From Phytophthora sp. 'mugwort' (lineage: Eukaryota; Oomycota; Peronosporomycetes; Peronosporales; Peronosporaceae), in assembly GCA_033558025.1 (NCBI GenBank), contig JAUCEF010000008.1, positions 3,224,001 through 3,288,000 on the forward strand: a stretch of DNA of 64,000 nt, in the 5' to 3' direction. The notes under the pieces are model-generated. The model saw nothing but the letters and a program-made list of their open reading frames with translations. It was not told where the DNA came from and did no database searches. Of this stretch, positions 54,642-64,000 are shown piece by piece (position 1 is the first letter of the stretch; each line of letters begins with the position of its first letter). The position numbers and the translations under genes were made by a program.

Positions 54642-56679
54642 TCACTTAGGATCAGGCTCACCACATTCGTCCGATGCAGTCGGAGACCCAGCGGCGGGAG
54701 GTGCTTCTAAGAGTAAAGGCTCTCCGGCTGATGGGGGTTCCGGCGGAGATAGAGCCAGCGGCTCACGCTGGACTTGTGCTCTTGTAGAGGGGGACTGGGA
54801 AGAATACAGGATACTTAATAGCTTGAACGACTTCAACCACCTGGGTTGCGGAATGCGATGTGATTCTCCCCTTGCTCTGAGCGCGAGGGCATAGAACGAG
54901 AGTTGTGCGATACACTAGGGAGAGAAGCTACCGTACTTGTCGGAAATTCAGCAGAAATGCGTGGGCGCTCACAAGAAGTCAGCTGTCGGTAAATGGATAG
55001 TGAGGCATTATTGGGTACTCCAGACTCATCAATATCCATTTCTATTGGAGCCTCTTCCATGACTGCATCTTCCTGGTTGGTTGTTTCCATCTCGACATCG
55101 ATAGCAGACTGAGTCACCGATGGAACGCGAACAGGTTCATCGCCGACGTCATCCACAACAATCCTCTGAATGCATCCAAGGGCTTCTCCGGACAGCTCAG
55201 TCTATCGTGATGGTCCACGCTCATCCAGTCGAACAGTACGAGAGATGACCAGTCGTTCGTCCTCTTCATCCCAAACACGGTACGCTTTCGATCCAGGCGC
55301 ATAGCCGAAGAAAATGCAACGGTAAGCCTCCTATCCCATTTGGAGCGACGAGACTTCTCGACGTGAACAAATCCACGTGATCCGAAAACGCGTAGGTGGT
55401 CCAGGTCAGGTTTACTTTGAAGTACAGCTCGTGTGAAGTGGTATCACCACGATCAGTGCTGGGAAGACGTTTTATGACGTACATAGCTGTCATGAGTGCC
55501 TCGCCCCGCCATGCCTTATCCAGTTGCTGATAGGGCAGCATCGGTCTTGCCACTTCCGCGGTACTTCGGTTCGTGCTTTCTGCGAGTCCATTCTGCTGTG
55601 GAGTATATGGGGCTGATGTTTATCGTTGTGTTCCGTTCTTCGCACAGTAGCTGACAAATTTTCGACTGGTCTATTCTCCACCATTGTCGCTGCGAACAGA
55701 CTTGACGCGACACTGGGTTTGGTTCTCGAGCAGCTCCTTAAATTCTGCAAAGCGGTCAGGTACCTCGCTCTTTGACTTCATGAGGTAAAAGAGCCCATGT
55801 AATGGGGCCTATGAAGCCGGCATCCTGTGGTGGTGCGCGCTATGTCGTGTGTTTTGTCGACGACTGTTTTGTCGACGACTAACACACGACATAGCGCGCA
55901 CCACCACAAGATGCCGGCTTCATAGGCCCCATTACATCAGTGTGGATCACCTCCAGAAGATTTTTCGTCTTCACCGGGCTTCTACTTTGACGAGAAAATG
56001 CTTTTACCGTCAGTTTGCCACGGGAACATCCGTCGCACGGTTCGTCGTTGGTCTCTATTGGGGGAAACAGCGGTGCACCGCACACTGCTTTGGCAGTGGT
56101 TCTCATCCGAGAAGGGGGTCTATGGCCAAGATGAGCATGCCACACATCAACACTCGCACCGGGCGTGCTCGACGCAGCCATCACCGCGGCTTCTTCGCTC
56201 GGATTCGTTTCTGCTGCCACGTCCCGGATGTAGAGTCGACCATGCTTCTTCACCCGTGTAACCAACTTGTCGCCGTGAGATGTTCGCTCTATCCTGGTTT
56301 GCAGCGTCGATTGCGACGGCGTCATACTCGTTTATAATGGGGTCCAGAGTAGGTTGCACCACATGTCGCCAACGTCGCCGAAGGTTTCGCGGCTTGGGCG
56401 AAATTAGCACTCATCGACGACGAATGAAGGCTGAACACCTTTAGCTGTCAAAGTCGATATTGAAATCAACTTCCAGTTGATACCAGGAATGTAGAGAACA
56501 TCGGTCAAGCGAATGCTTCTTTCCTGCTCGAGCACAAACTTTAGTGTGCCCTTTCCTGTGGTAGGCAGTCGCTCACCATTAGCGACTGTGATCAGCTCTT
56601 CGAAGTACACGAAGTCGTCTTTGTCACACGTCATGTGAGAAGAGGCTCCGCTATCGAGCAGCCACGACGATGTGGTCAT
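54642..56679 (-). pseudogene. Copia protease and integrase
   Basis: The protease WLLDSGASSHMTC is at about 56665-56630. The pre-integrase zinc region (WHAHLGH and CDGCSRGK) is at about 56150-56030, the first catalytic Asp in LEVIHTDVMGPM at about 55955, and the catalytic Glu side (YTPQQNGLAES) near 55600. A 141-bp foldback (55797-55937) replaces coding sequence after the ARYVVC segment. The linker to RT (55156-54642) is Ser/Pro/Glu-rich. Confidence 0.8.
55797..55937. repeat. Foldback palindrome, 57-bp arms
   Basis: Arms 55797-55853 and 55881-55937 match inverted at 56 of 57 positions; the 27-bp loop holds two copies of TTTGTCGACGACT. The right arm is normal integrase coding sequence on the minus strand; the left arm is its inverted copy. 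Confidence 0.9.
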
Positions 56680-56699
56680 TTCCGCCGCGGAGAAAAGAA

Positions 56700-57526
56700 A
56701 CTCATCTTCGCCACTCGATCATTGTCATTTGAGCAGTCGACTCGTTTGTGGCCTTGATGTCCACACGAGAAACACTTCCCGCGAAATTCGCCAGAGCCAT
56801 TACGACTCCTTCGTCCTCCTTGACCACCACGGTTGTCACGTCCACCGCGACCAACACATCCACGACCTTCGCGGTCGCGTCCTCGGTTGTTGCCTCCACC
56901 ACGACTGCAGCGACCTCCATTATGACGACCATGACCCGATGCTTGAAATGCCGTCTCTACTTTCTCTTTTGCAATGTGGTGAGTTCTCTGCGCAGCATCT
57001 CCTTCGCTTCCAGCAGCGAGACGTTGCCATGAGCTTCGATAATTTTTACCATGCCGTCATACTCTTGGGGCAGACTACCAAGCAGGATGACAATCCGCTC
57101 GTCCTCGGCGAGCGTTTCTCCCACAACGGTTAGCCGTAGGCAGATGTCGTCGAATGCCATCAGGTGGTCCATGAGACTGCCACCGGCAGAAATCTCGAAG
57201 TCATGCAGCTCCTTTCTCAGTTGCACCCGATTGTGCAAATTCTGCTTCACGAAGAACTCGCGAAGGCCTCACCCATGCCTGAGCTGCTGAAGTGGCATCA
57301 CGGACCATAGTCTGCTAAGTCGGGCCCAGAAGCTTGACCAGCACACCAAATGCCTTCATGTCCGTGGCTTTCCATTCGGGGGTGTCTCGCTGCGCGGCTT
57401 GTTTGGGCTTGAGATCAACGTGACTCGGCAAGTCCTCCCGCGCCACTGCCATTCGAGCACCAAACTCTCACAAGAAGTAATTGTCGTCGCGGAGGATGTC
57501 ATTTGGACTTTGCGACTTTGGGCCCA
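56700..57526 (-). pseudogene. Copia gag
   Basis: Starting right after the 5' LTR (ATGGGCCCAAAGTCG, 57528 downwards), a gag of the UBN2 type is read through stops. Its best part is 57250-56957 (LHDFEISAGGSLMDHLMAFD, LAEDERIVILLGSLPQEYDG). A Gly/Arg-rich linker and the zinc knuckle CFSCGHQGHKRVDC (about 56770-56730) follow. Confidence 0.8.
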
Positions 57527-57879
57527 TAATATCTAGGATATCGATTCTTCCTGCGCTTGGTTCTTGGAATCTTGCTCGGTGAGATGTAAATTGGAAAGTG
57601 AGTGGTATTGACAGATAGAAAAAGTCCTGGTTCACGACTCCTTCCTAGAGTACTCTCCTAGTGCTCTTCTTCAACTTGCGCTACATCCAGCCGCATCTAT
57701 CTTTATATACACATGTACAGGTAAGTTCAACCCTCAATACCAGACAAGATCGAGCTTGGGATCTGGCCGCGGCTCCAAGCCACTAGCAAGCAGCTCTAAC
57801 TGCAATCAGCTGACTGAGTAACATCCGAACGTCGGATGATGCAACCGGCTAATCTCTGACGTTGGTGCAGCTGCCAGCA
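57527..57879 (-). repeat. Copia 5' LTR
   Basis: Begins TGCTGGCAGC on the minus strand at 57879. A TATA-like TATATAAAG lies at 57710-57720. It ends at the gag start region. Confidence 0.8.
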
Positions 57880-58575
57880 TATATCTCCGTGAGTTGTGAT
57901 CTTCACAACTTAAAGACCCTACCTGACTCGGTAACCTGAGTGGTTCCAATCTGTGAATGACAAAATATAAAGAAAATGGCGGCCTGCATTCATGGATTTA
58001 TTCTCACCTCACTCACTCAAACAATACAGCAAAATGGATGCCATAACACCTTCAAATTATTCCTGGTGTGTTCATTACAAGCTACGCAGGCACATTCCGC
58101 ATTGCATACTCTAATTATCTTGATACATGGCGTTTATCTCGGCTTTCTAGACCACGTACGGACCTAGCCGTACTGTATGCATGCCATCTCCTCAAAACAA
58201 TACGCCCGCTTCTTTCTTTGTAGTCGTTGCTTAATCTCTTCACCTGTCCGAAAAGTTACAGGGGGCAGGTATTTATGTGACGCTCCGATATTCATTCGCA
58301 AACACTCGAGTCTCGTTTGGCAAGCCCGGTTGCCACCCATTTCAACGTCCAATTACGATCAACTCCAACCGAGAAAATGATACAAGGCAGGTATTACCAT
58401 TTCTTTCTTGCCGAACAGCGTGCCATGAGAAATGCGGGAAGTATCATACTTGCCGAACGACTTGACGAGTGCTCTGAGCATGCATGCGGTTTTTCCATGT
58501 GAGCTTAAGTAACAGCAGGCATAATAGTACTGACCCAAAAGCAGCAGAGCGAGGAACAGTTCACAAAAGTTTTTA
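57880..58575. other. No confident gene
   Basis: Short frames only. Confidence 0.5.
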
Positions 58576-59081
58576 TCACTTCAGACTTGGACTAGCAAAA
58601 TCGCGAAGTGTCTCAAATATGAACTGCGTAGCAGTGGGAAGGTAGCGGCGAATGTCAGTTGTCGCAGTATCACGCTCCGGTGGGGTGCAGAAGGTTTTGC
58701 AGTTTAGCATAAGCTTTCTGAATAGCTCTTGTAGATCTTCAAGTTCGGGTATTCGATGTAAGGATATGTCAGCTGTATTTCTTGGAGACCTGGACTGGCT
58801 TCGTGCCCGTGACAAGCCACCCCGAAATCTAGGGCTTATACAGAGCTCTGCGAGCAGATTCGACAAAGTTGTTGTTGCCCCTCTCTTCGTCGTCAACGGA
58901 CGCGTTGCTCTCGACGCTCGTCGTCGTCGGAGCGCTTAAGAACCTCCTGGCAGCACCACTGTCCTCAAGACTTAGCGCAGTAGGTTCGGTAGCGATTACG
59001 TTGGCTTGTGTTTCATCATTACAGAACTGCAGCTTATGTAGAACACGATAGCTGCAAGAAGGACGAACGGGGCAGACGCAT
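58576..59081 (-). pseudogene. RxLR/dEER secreted effector pseudogene
   Basis: An ATG at 59081 starts a sequence that in a shifted frame gives a hydrophobic signal-peptide-like core (about 59070-59020). In a third frame there is RFLS (58934-58945), an RxLR with the last Arg changed to Ser, then an acidic DDEER with EER at 58880-58888. The RxLR lies about 45 codons after the ATG, the normal spacing, and the sequence between is Ser/Thr-rich as usual. After EER the frame stops within about 20 codons and a long frame continues to 58576 with helical, Leu-rich sequence (PELEDLQELFRKLMLN). RxLR effectors of Peronosporales are secreted and act inside plant cells. At least three frame changes make this copy non-functional; no host target can be inferred. 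Confidence 0.55.
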
Positions 59082-59181
59082 TGGGGGACTTGCGACTTCG
59101 GTCCACCACGTAGAATAAATGTGGCTCCGACTAAGTGGGAAAGCCTTTTCCTAAGATAAACAGCCGAAACGTTGTTATACA

Positions 59182-59823
59182 TCGAGGCCGTTCACAAGAT
59201 TTGCTGAGTGGATCAAGGCACAGCAATCCGGATTGCCGAACTGTGCACCTGTTTATAGCAGAATAAAGATAATATGTGCATTGATAGACCAGATAGTATT
59301 ATACTATTACAGAATATGTATACAATGCTACTCATGCTATCCCAATTACCGCTTCTAGACGCAGTGTCTTTACGTAAACGAGGTATTTTCATTAAAGCAT
59401 GCAGACACTGTGGATTCTTCTTCGATCGCTATTTTTTCTTAATTGTTTTCAAGCAGGTCATGCACAGTTCTCCCACAGACGCAGCACGGAATAATTGCCT
59501 CTAATCCAGAGCCAGACGTCACTTCATTATCTTCGTTGGCGACCTTCCAGATGGAAACTTACTGAACTATTCGAAATGAGATTGCAGTCTTTGAGTGCTC
59601 GGTGGACGCCGGCTCACACTAGAGCCTAGAGGTTTGGTTCAGCACGAAAGTACCCAAGACCATGACTAGAGCGTACAGTACGCTGTTTTGCTTCTGACCA
59701 CAGTTGATATATAACGTGTGAAAGTGACACGTGAGGCGTGTAATATATGACAAGTTTTACGTAGCACCGCAAAGAAAAACAACTAACCCAAAGAAAAAAG
59801 AACTACTATAACATTTATAGAAA
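59182..59823. other. No confident gene
   Basis: A+T-rich intergenic sequence. Its last 44 bp (59780-59823) are repeated at 61446-61484, on the far side of the Tc1 element. Confidence 0.5.
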
Positions 59824-59825
59824 TA

Positions 59826-61399
59826 CAGTCCGCGACAGGGTATATGAACACCATCGGTCTCTCCATTTTTTTGTTTTATCAAATTGTGTTTTCATCCGCT
59901 GAAATTACCCTGGATTATAACGAACTGCAAGATCTGTCGATTGCACCAATTTTGATGCTGAATTCCACCTGGTTTTGAAAACCGATGAGAAATATCACTT
60001 CACGAGGTGCGACACAATATATGAACATAACTTCCACATGACCGAAACATTTGTTTTAAAGATTATGGATGCGATTCGCGCGTTGCTAATACGAAATATA
60101 TGCTCCCCGGCGTACTAATACCCGGATACAGCGTTTGCGCATTGATAGGGTCAGATCTGTGAGCGTCTTGGGAGGAATTGCAGCCCATGCCGCCAAAACC
60201 GCTTTCTTCAGCTCGTCTTCGTGTTGTACTGCTTCACGCCTTCGTAAATTTGCTGGGTCATGATGCCTCATAGATTCTCAATAGGATTGAGGTCTGGGGA
60301 CAAAGCTGGCCAGTCCATAACATCGATCCCTTGGGCCTGAAGCCAGTTCATCGTGTAGCGGGATTTGTGGATGGCCGCATTGTCTTGTTGAAAAATATGG
60401 TTTTCCGCATCGATGAACGGTTGCAAAAGCGTGCGTAGGGTGCTCACATACTTGACGAAGTCTTGGTTGCCACCCACAAACTTCAATTCAGACTTGGTAT
60501 CCGCACGAAGTGCTCCCCAAATCATGACACCACCGCCACCAGTATGACGACGGACGTTGAGCTCCTTAGGGCGACGCGTGTCGACCCATTCGTAGCGCAT
60601 GCCATCCGGGCCATCCAGGTTCCACTTCTTCTCATCGCTGAACGCCACTTGACACCACGCTTCTTCATCCTTAAGGCCCATACGCTCGGCCCACTTGACC
60701 CTTGCTTCTCCGTGGCGCTTCGTCAACGCTGGAGCGGCACCACGCTTCTTGTACTTGAGCCAGCTCACCGACTTGATCACGCGCTGAATCGTACGCACGC
60801 TGTGCACCAACTTGAGCTTCCCTTTCACTTTTTTTGCGGACAAACGGAGCACGGACACACAGCGGATGATATGCCGCTTCTCACGCGCATCACTTTCGAC
60901 ACACTTCCAAGCCGTTTCTTGGGCTGAAAATTGGCAGGCGCCTTCAACACATTCTGCACGGCACCGACAGAGCGTGTGAGCACCTGTGCGATGCCCCGGA
61001 CCGAAAAACCGCGCAGTGAGAGCGTCCGAATTGACTCTCGTTCTTTGTCGGACAGATGCGAAGCTCGTGCCATCGTTGGCGAATTGAAAAGTGGCGCTAC
61101 GATTGGTGGGATAGCAGTCTGTATAGTAAAACACATTAACAACGCGTGGCGAGGGTTGTAGATCAAACTTACGCAAACTTTCCACAAACCCGAAGTTATG
61201 TTCATATATTGTGTCGCACCTCGTAAAGTAATATATATTTCTCATCGTTTTTCAAAACCAGGTGAAAGCATCAAAAGTCGGTGCAATCGAAAAATCTTGC
61301 AATTCGTTATAATCCAGGGTAATTTCAGCGAATGAAAACACAATTTGATAAAACAAATTGGAGAGACCGATGGTGTTCATATACCACTGTCGCGGACTA
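59826..61399 (-). mobile_element. Tc1/mariner element with long TIRs
   Basis: 1574 bp, flanked by TA at 59824-59825 and 61400-61401. Terminal inverted repeats of about 208 bp (59826-60034 and 61192-61399) begin CAGTCCGCGACAG / TAGTCCGCGACAG and are roughly 90% alike by eye. The single gene inside is on the minus strand. The target lies in a tandem duplication, one copy of which, at 61446 onwards, still shows the uninterrupted site. Confidence 0.9.
60086..61073 (-). pseudogene. Tc1-like transposase, three lesions
   Basis: From ATG 61073 comes a helix-turn-helix paired-type domain (LSDKERESIRTLSLRGFSVR) that binds the TIRs. The catalytic DDE domain has FSDEKKWNLDGPDG (first Asp, about 60640), HIFQQDNAAIHKS (second Asp, about 60390) and LNPIENL with the Glu (about 60280). 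A duplicated GT near 60901 shifts the frame after the DNA-binding half. A TGA at 60268-60270 replaces the conserved Trp codon after PIENL. A further frame change near 60230 precedes the last 50 codons. Cut-and-paste insertion at TA is known for the family; this copy is inactive unless these are sequencing errors. Confidence 0.85.
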
Positions 61400-61401
61400 T
61401 A

Positions 61402-61530
61402 GACCAAATCGTAATTCTCATGATTTTATACATTTCTATTATAATCCAAAGAAAAAAGAACTACTATAACATTTATAGAAATAGACCAAATAATATTTTT
61501 TCTTATGATTTTACTACATTTTTATTATAT
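61402..61530. repeat. Target-site tandem duplication around the Tc1 element
   Basis: The block CCAAAGAAAAAAGAACTACT to GAAATAGACCAAAT occurs intact at 61446-61492. An earlier copy is split by the Tc1 insertion between 59825 and 61400. The unit is about 85 bp. Confidence 0.8.
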
Positions 61531-61934
61531 TCCCAACTTGTTATTTTTGTATTAGGCATGATCTTCAAGCGACGAAAAGTTCAGTGTTGGTCTATAATTG
61601 AATTTATTAAATTTTAAATCAAGTATAGCGAATTGGTCATGTTTTATCATAATACACATTTAAGTATTTCCGCCTTAACATGACCGATATAAACTTAACT
61701 AAAAGTTGGTACACGAGCTGACAGTTTTGTTCACAGTATGAACAAACCTGTAGCTAGTGCAGTTATTTTACGCCAGTTGCAGCTTTAATTCCTCCATGCT
61801 AGTAGCATGATGCTACAGAACGGCAGCAGGTGGGTCAGCTTGAACAACAGCAGACGGTCCTATCGGTAGCATCGCGTGACACTATCACTACACTAGCTGA
61901 GAACGTTTTGCGCTAAACTGTATTGCCGATAAAG

Positions 61935-62062
61935 TTTAGGGACAGTTTAAGCAGTTTGAATCGTGCAGACTGAAATTGAAACGTTGTCAGCTTAGGCTCG
62001 CGCAGACTGAAACACGGAGTCGTTGTCAGTTCAGAGCCAAAGTGCTCTAAACTGTCCCTAAA
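61935..62062. repeat. Short inverted-repeat unit
   Basis: TTTAGGGACAGTTTA (61935-61949) is matched exactly by TAAACTGTCCCTAAA (62048-62062). Inside, CGTGCAGACTGAAA and CGCGCAGACTGAAA form a direct repeat. Possibly a small MITE. Confidence 0.45.
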
Positions 62063-64000
62063 TTCTATGGATATTTATCCCATAATTTTCGATGTGCAAC
62101 GCTGTGAGACATGACTCCGCCAGGAACACTTACAACTTTGCATACTCCTGCACATGGGCGTCTTCGCCGTCGAACATCAATTGCTAATCGGACGACTTTG
62201 TGAACGTCCACGACCGCGTCGTCGTCGTCCGTGCTCTTCGCCATACGGCATTGCCCCAAGAAAAACTGGGTTTTACAGATAGCAAATACTATCTGATTTA
62301 GGAGGGGGGAATAAAAACCTTGGAAACGAATACGTGAATTTGATTGGTTGAAAGGGACGCGCAGGACCGATAGTTTTGCGAGAGTAAACTGAGACTGCGT
62401 GAAACGTTTCCCGACAGTTTGCAGTGTGTCTAATAGCGACTGGGTGCAACAAGTTTTCCACATCACGCGAATTTTTCATCATGATATGTTCAATTTTTTG
62501 CCTCAACATTTTTAACAGAATGCATAGTGTTTGTTGGTTATTGGAAAATGACGTCGCTTACAGTACGCTCTTTCTTCAAATCGGTATAGCTTTGCCCTAC
62601 TTGTCTGAGTATGGTGCTGCATACCTCAATGTAAACCCTGTATGTAGAAGCAAATGACAATTTTCAAAATTTGCTTTTAGTTAGAATTCTGATCGTTTAT
62701 AATGAAGCAGGAGGTAGTTGTTTTGTAAAGTCAAGTAGTAATACCTTCAAGAAAGAGGGAAGTCAGCTGATCCAACTGCAATCAGAACGGTCGCTTAAGC
62801 ACATACTTTTTGTATGTGGATGTCTCCCCTTCCCATTTACCTACGCTAACCAAATCGGTAGCCGAAGTTAACCGGTCATGGGATTCTGCCACCGCGCTGC
62901 CGCGAGAAAACGGATCTCTCGCCGAAGCTCGACCCGCTGCAAACCTCTGCGCTGGGCAAGCCTCCGCGCATTATGCGCGGCCCCGAATTCACGGGTACCC
63001 CCACCCGGATTCGCTACGCCTAATAGGCATGGCTATTGCTGCAACCGCTCTCTTCTTCACAACGAAAGATTAGCGCACTTACCCCTTGACAACTTGAAAT
63101 TTGTAGTGACCCATACAAAAACCAATATAGTTTTGTTTGCCCACTTATTTTGTGGTTAAGAGAACGGCCGTAATCGTGACCCCCACCGTAGGAATTTAGA
63201 CATTTCGCTATAAAAGGGGCTGAAAGCCTAATTGGTGTGTGGCCTAGTTGAAAGCAGGAATATCTTGATTGAAAGTTGAGGCTGCTGTAGAAGCTATGAG
63301 CAACGAGGACTCGTGAGAGAAGTCGGAGCTCGGGGAAAACTCCAAGATACGTATGAATAGAGTGGAAAATGTAAGAGACCTGCGAGCGAAAGCTCTTACT
63401 AGGAGGCTCATGGTGTAGTGTAGCGTGGGGCTCAGGTTAAAATCCTTGCCCCCATTTTGTACTGTGATAGTGAATGCGGTTGCAGTCACTATCAGCTGGT
63501 ACTAAGTTGCAGGTGCAGCCGCAGCCGCATTGCTTAAAGTCATGAACCGAAGAGCAGCACGGTGCCCTAACGCGAACACTGCTCGCAGTGGCGAGAACAG
63601 GAGATCGTAGCCAGTCACTTTGCTTTTTGCATTCTACTAAACAATACAATCGGCAACAACAACTTAAGGAAGTGCCAGCTTCCCCAACAGCGTCTTCCGT
63701 TTCGTCTCGTGGACGTACTACATGTAGGGGGATATCCGAGAGCAGCTAGCTATGTTGACGAGAGGGGTTGTGCCGCAAGGCTTTCCTCCTCACTCCCAAA
63801 CTTACCCTGTAGACAACTAGCTCCTGTCTTCAAGTACTGTCTCGATTCTTCGGACTCTATGCCAATTTAGTACTCACAGAAGCCAAGTTGGTTTCAGCAA
63901 AGTGGTTTCGTAACGGATAGAATCGACTGCGTCCGTGACAAACGTCCACTTGTATGGCTCTCATTTCGTCTTCGGCAGCCGAACGACCACGGCGCCATCC
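62063..64000. other. No confident gene; possible LTR near 63.2-63.5 kb
   Basis: CTATAAAAGGGGCTG (about 63209-63223) is a strong TATA-like element. About 270 bp further, ACTATCA is followed two bases later by TGGTACTAAGTTGC, which could be an LTR end plus primer-binding site. No second LTR or pol sequence is inside the window. The remainder has only short frames. Confidence 0.25.

Larger units (their letters stand above)
52686..57879 (-). mobile_element. Ty1/Copia LTR retrotransposon, decayed
   Basis: Two LTRs of about 353 bp (52686-53039 and 57527-57879) bracket gag, protease, integrase, reverse transcriptase and RNase H in Copia order, on the minus strand. A polypurine tract (TTGAGGGAGAG on the minus strand, 53040-53050) abuts the 3' LTR. 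The LTRs differ at many positions and the coding region is broken in every domain, so it is much older than the Gypsy element. No TSD is apparent. Confidence 0.9.

Noticed and set aside
54833..55156. Separate acidic gene on the minus strand
   Set aside because: Its position between Copia integrase and reverse transcriptase and its Ser/Pro/Glu-rich content fit the Copia linker.
62878..63159. Arg-rich plus-strand frames as a small basic gene
   Set aside because: Composition follows local G+C content; no domain, overlapping alternatives of equal length in two frames.

Overview
This window looks like a repeat-dominated, gene-poor stretch of an oomycete nuclear genome, most likely Peronosporales (Phytophthora or a downy mildew). 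The basis is: an RxLR/dEER effector relic; a two-Myb protein with the telobox motif VDLKDKWR and long Gln/Ala tracts; inferred introns of about 77-80 bp; Inr-like TCATT elements just upstream of several starts; and a transposon mixture (Ulp1-bearing MULE, PIF/Harbinger, pogo, hAT, Tc1, chromodomain Gypsy, Copia) typical of such genomes. The species cannot be named from the sequence alone.

Layout. 0.6-1.5 kb: a decayed TKL-type kinase. 3.2-13.2 kb: one large composite locus. It is a MULE with a C-terminal Ulp1-like protease, read on the minus strand. Its N-terminal half appears to have been inverted (12.3-13.2 kb on plus), and a young Gypsy chromovirus (3825-10558, TSD TAACA) has landed inside an 80-bp intron just before the Ulp1 exon. 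15.0-21.6 kb is the only clearly intact genic island: two head-to-head PH-domain paralogues (15.0-15.9 minus, 17.0-17.5 plus), the telobox Myb protein (17.9-20.0 minus) and a small predicted signal-peptide/membrane protein (21.3-21.6 plus).

24-36.7 kb is a graveyard of DNA transposons: a possible dioxygenase-like relic, a second MULE (25.8-27.6 minus), a hAT-like relic (29.0-30.1 plus), two pogo/Tigger-like relics (30.1-30.8 and 35.0-36.7, both minus), a tRNA-like relic ending in an encoded CCA (30852-30917), and a 1.8-kb interval bounded by inverted copies of a palindromic repeat (32061-33872). 37-51.5 kb is dominated by PIF/Harbinger-like elements in which a Myb/SANT-like ORF1 and the transposase face each other tail to tail (three times), plus related MITE-like foldbacks. 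52.7-57.9 kb is a decayed, complete Copia element on the minus strand. 58.6-59.1 kb is an RxLR effector pseudogene. 59.8-61.4 kb is a Tc1/mariner element with about 208-bp TIRs, inserted into a tandem duplication that still holds the empty site.

Most coding relics carry frameshifts or stops and are unlikely to make full proteins. Expected functional genes are the two PH proteins, the telobox Myb protein and possibly the 84-aa membrane protein. The most notable non-coding structures are the tRNA-like fold inside the Gypsy LTRs and three near-perfect foldback palindromes, two of which interrupt transposon coding sequence. All family assignments come from motif reading only; no database search was run.
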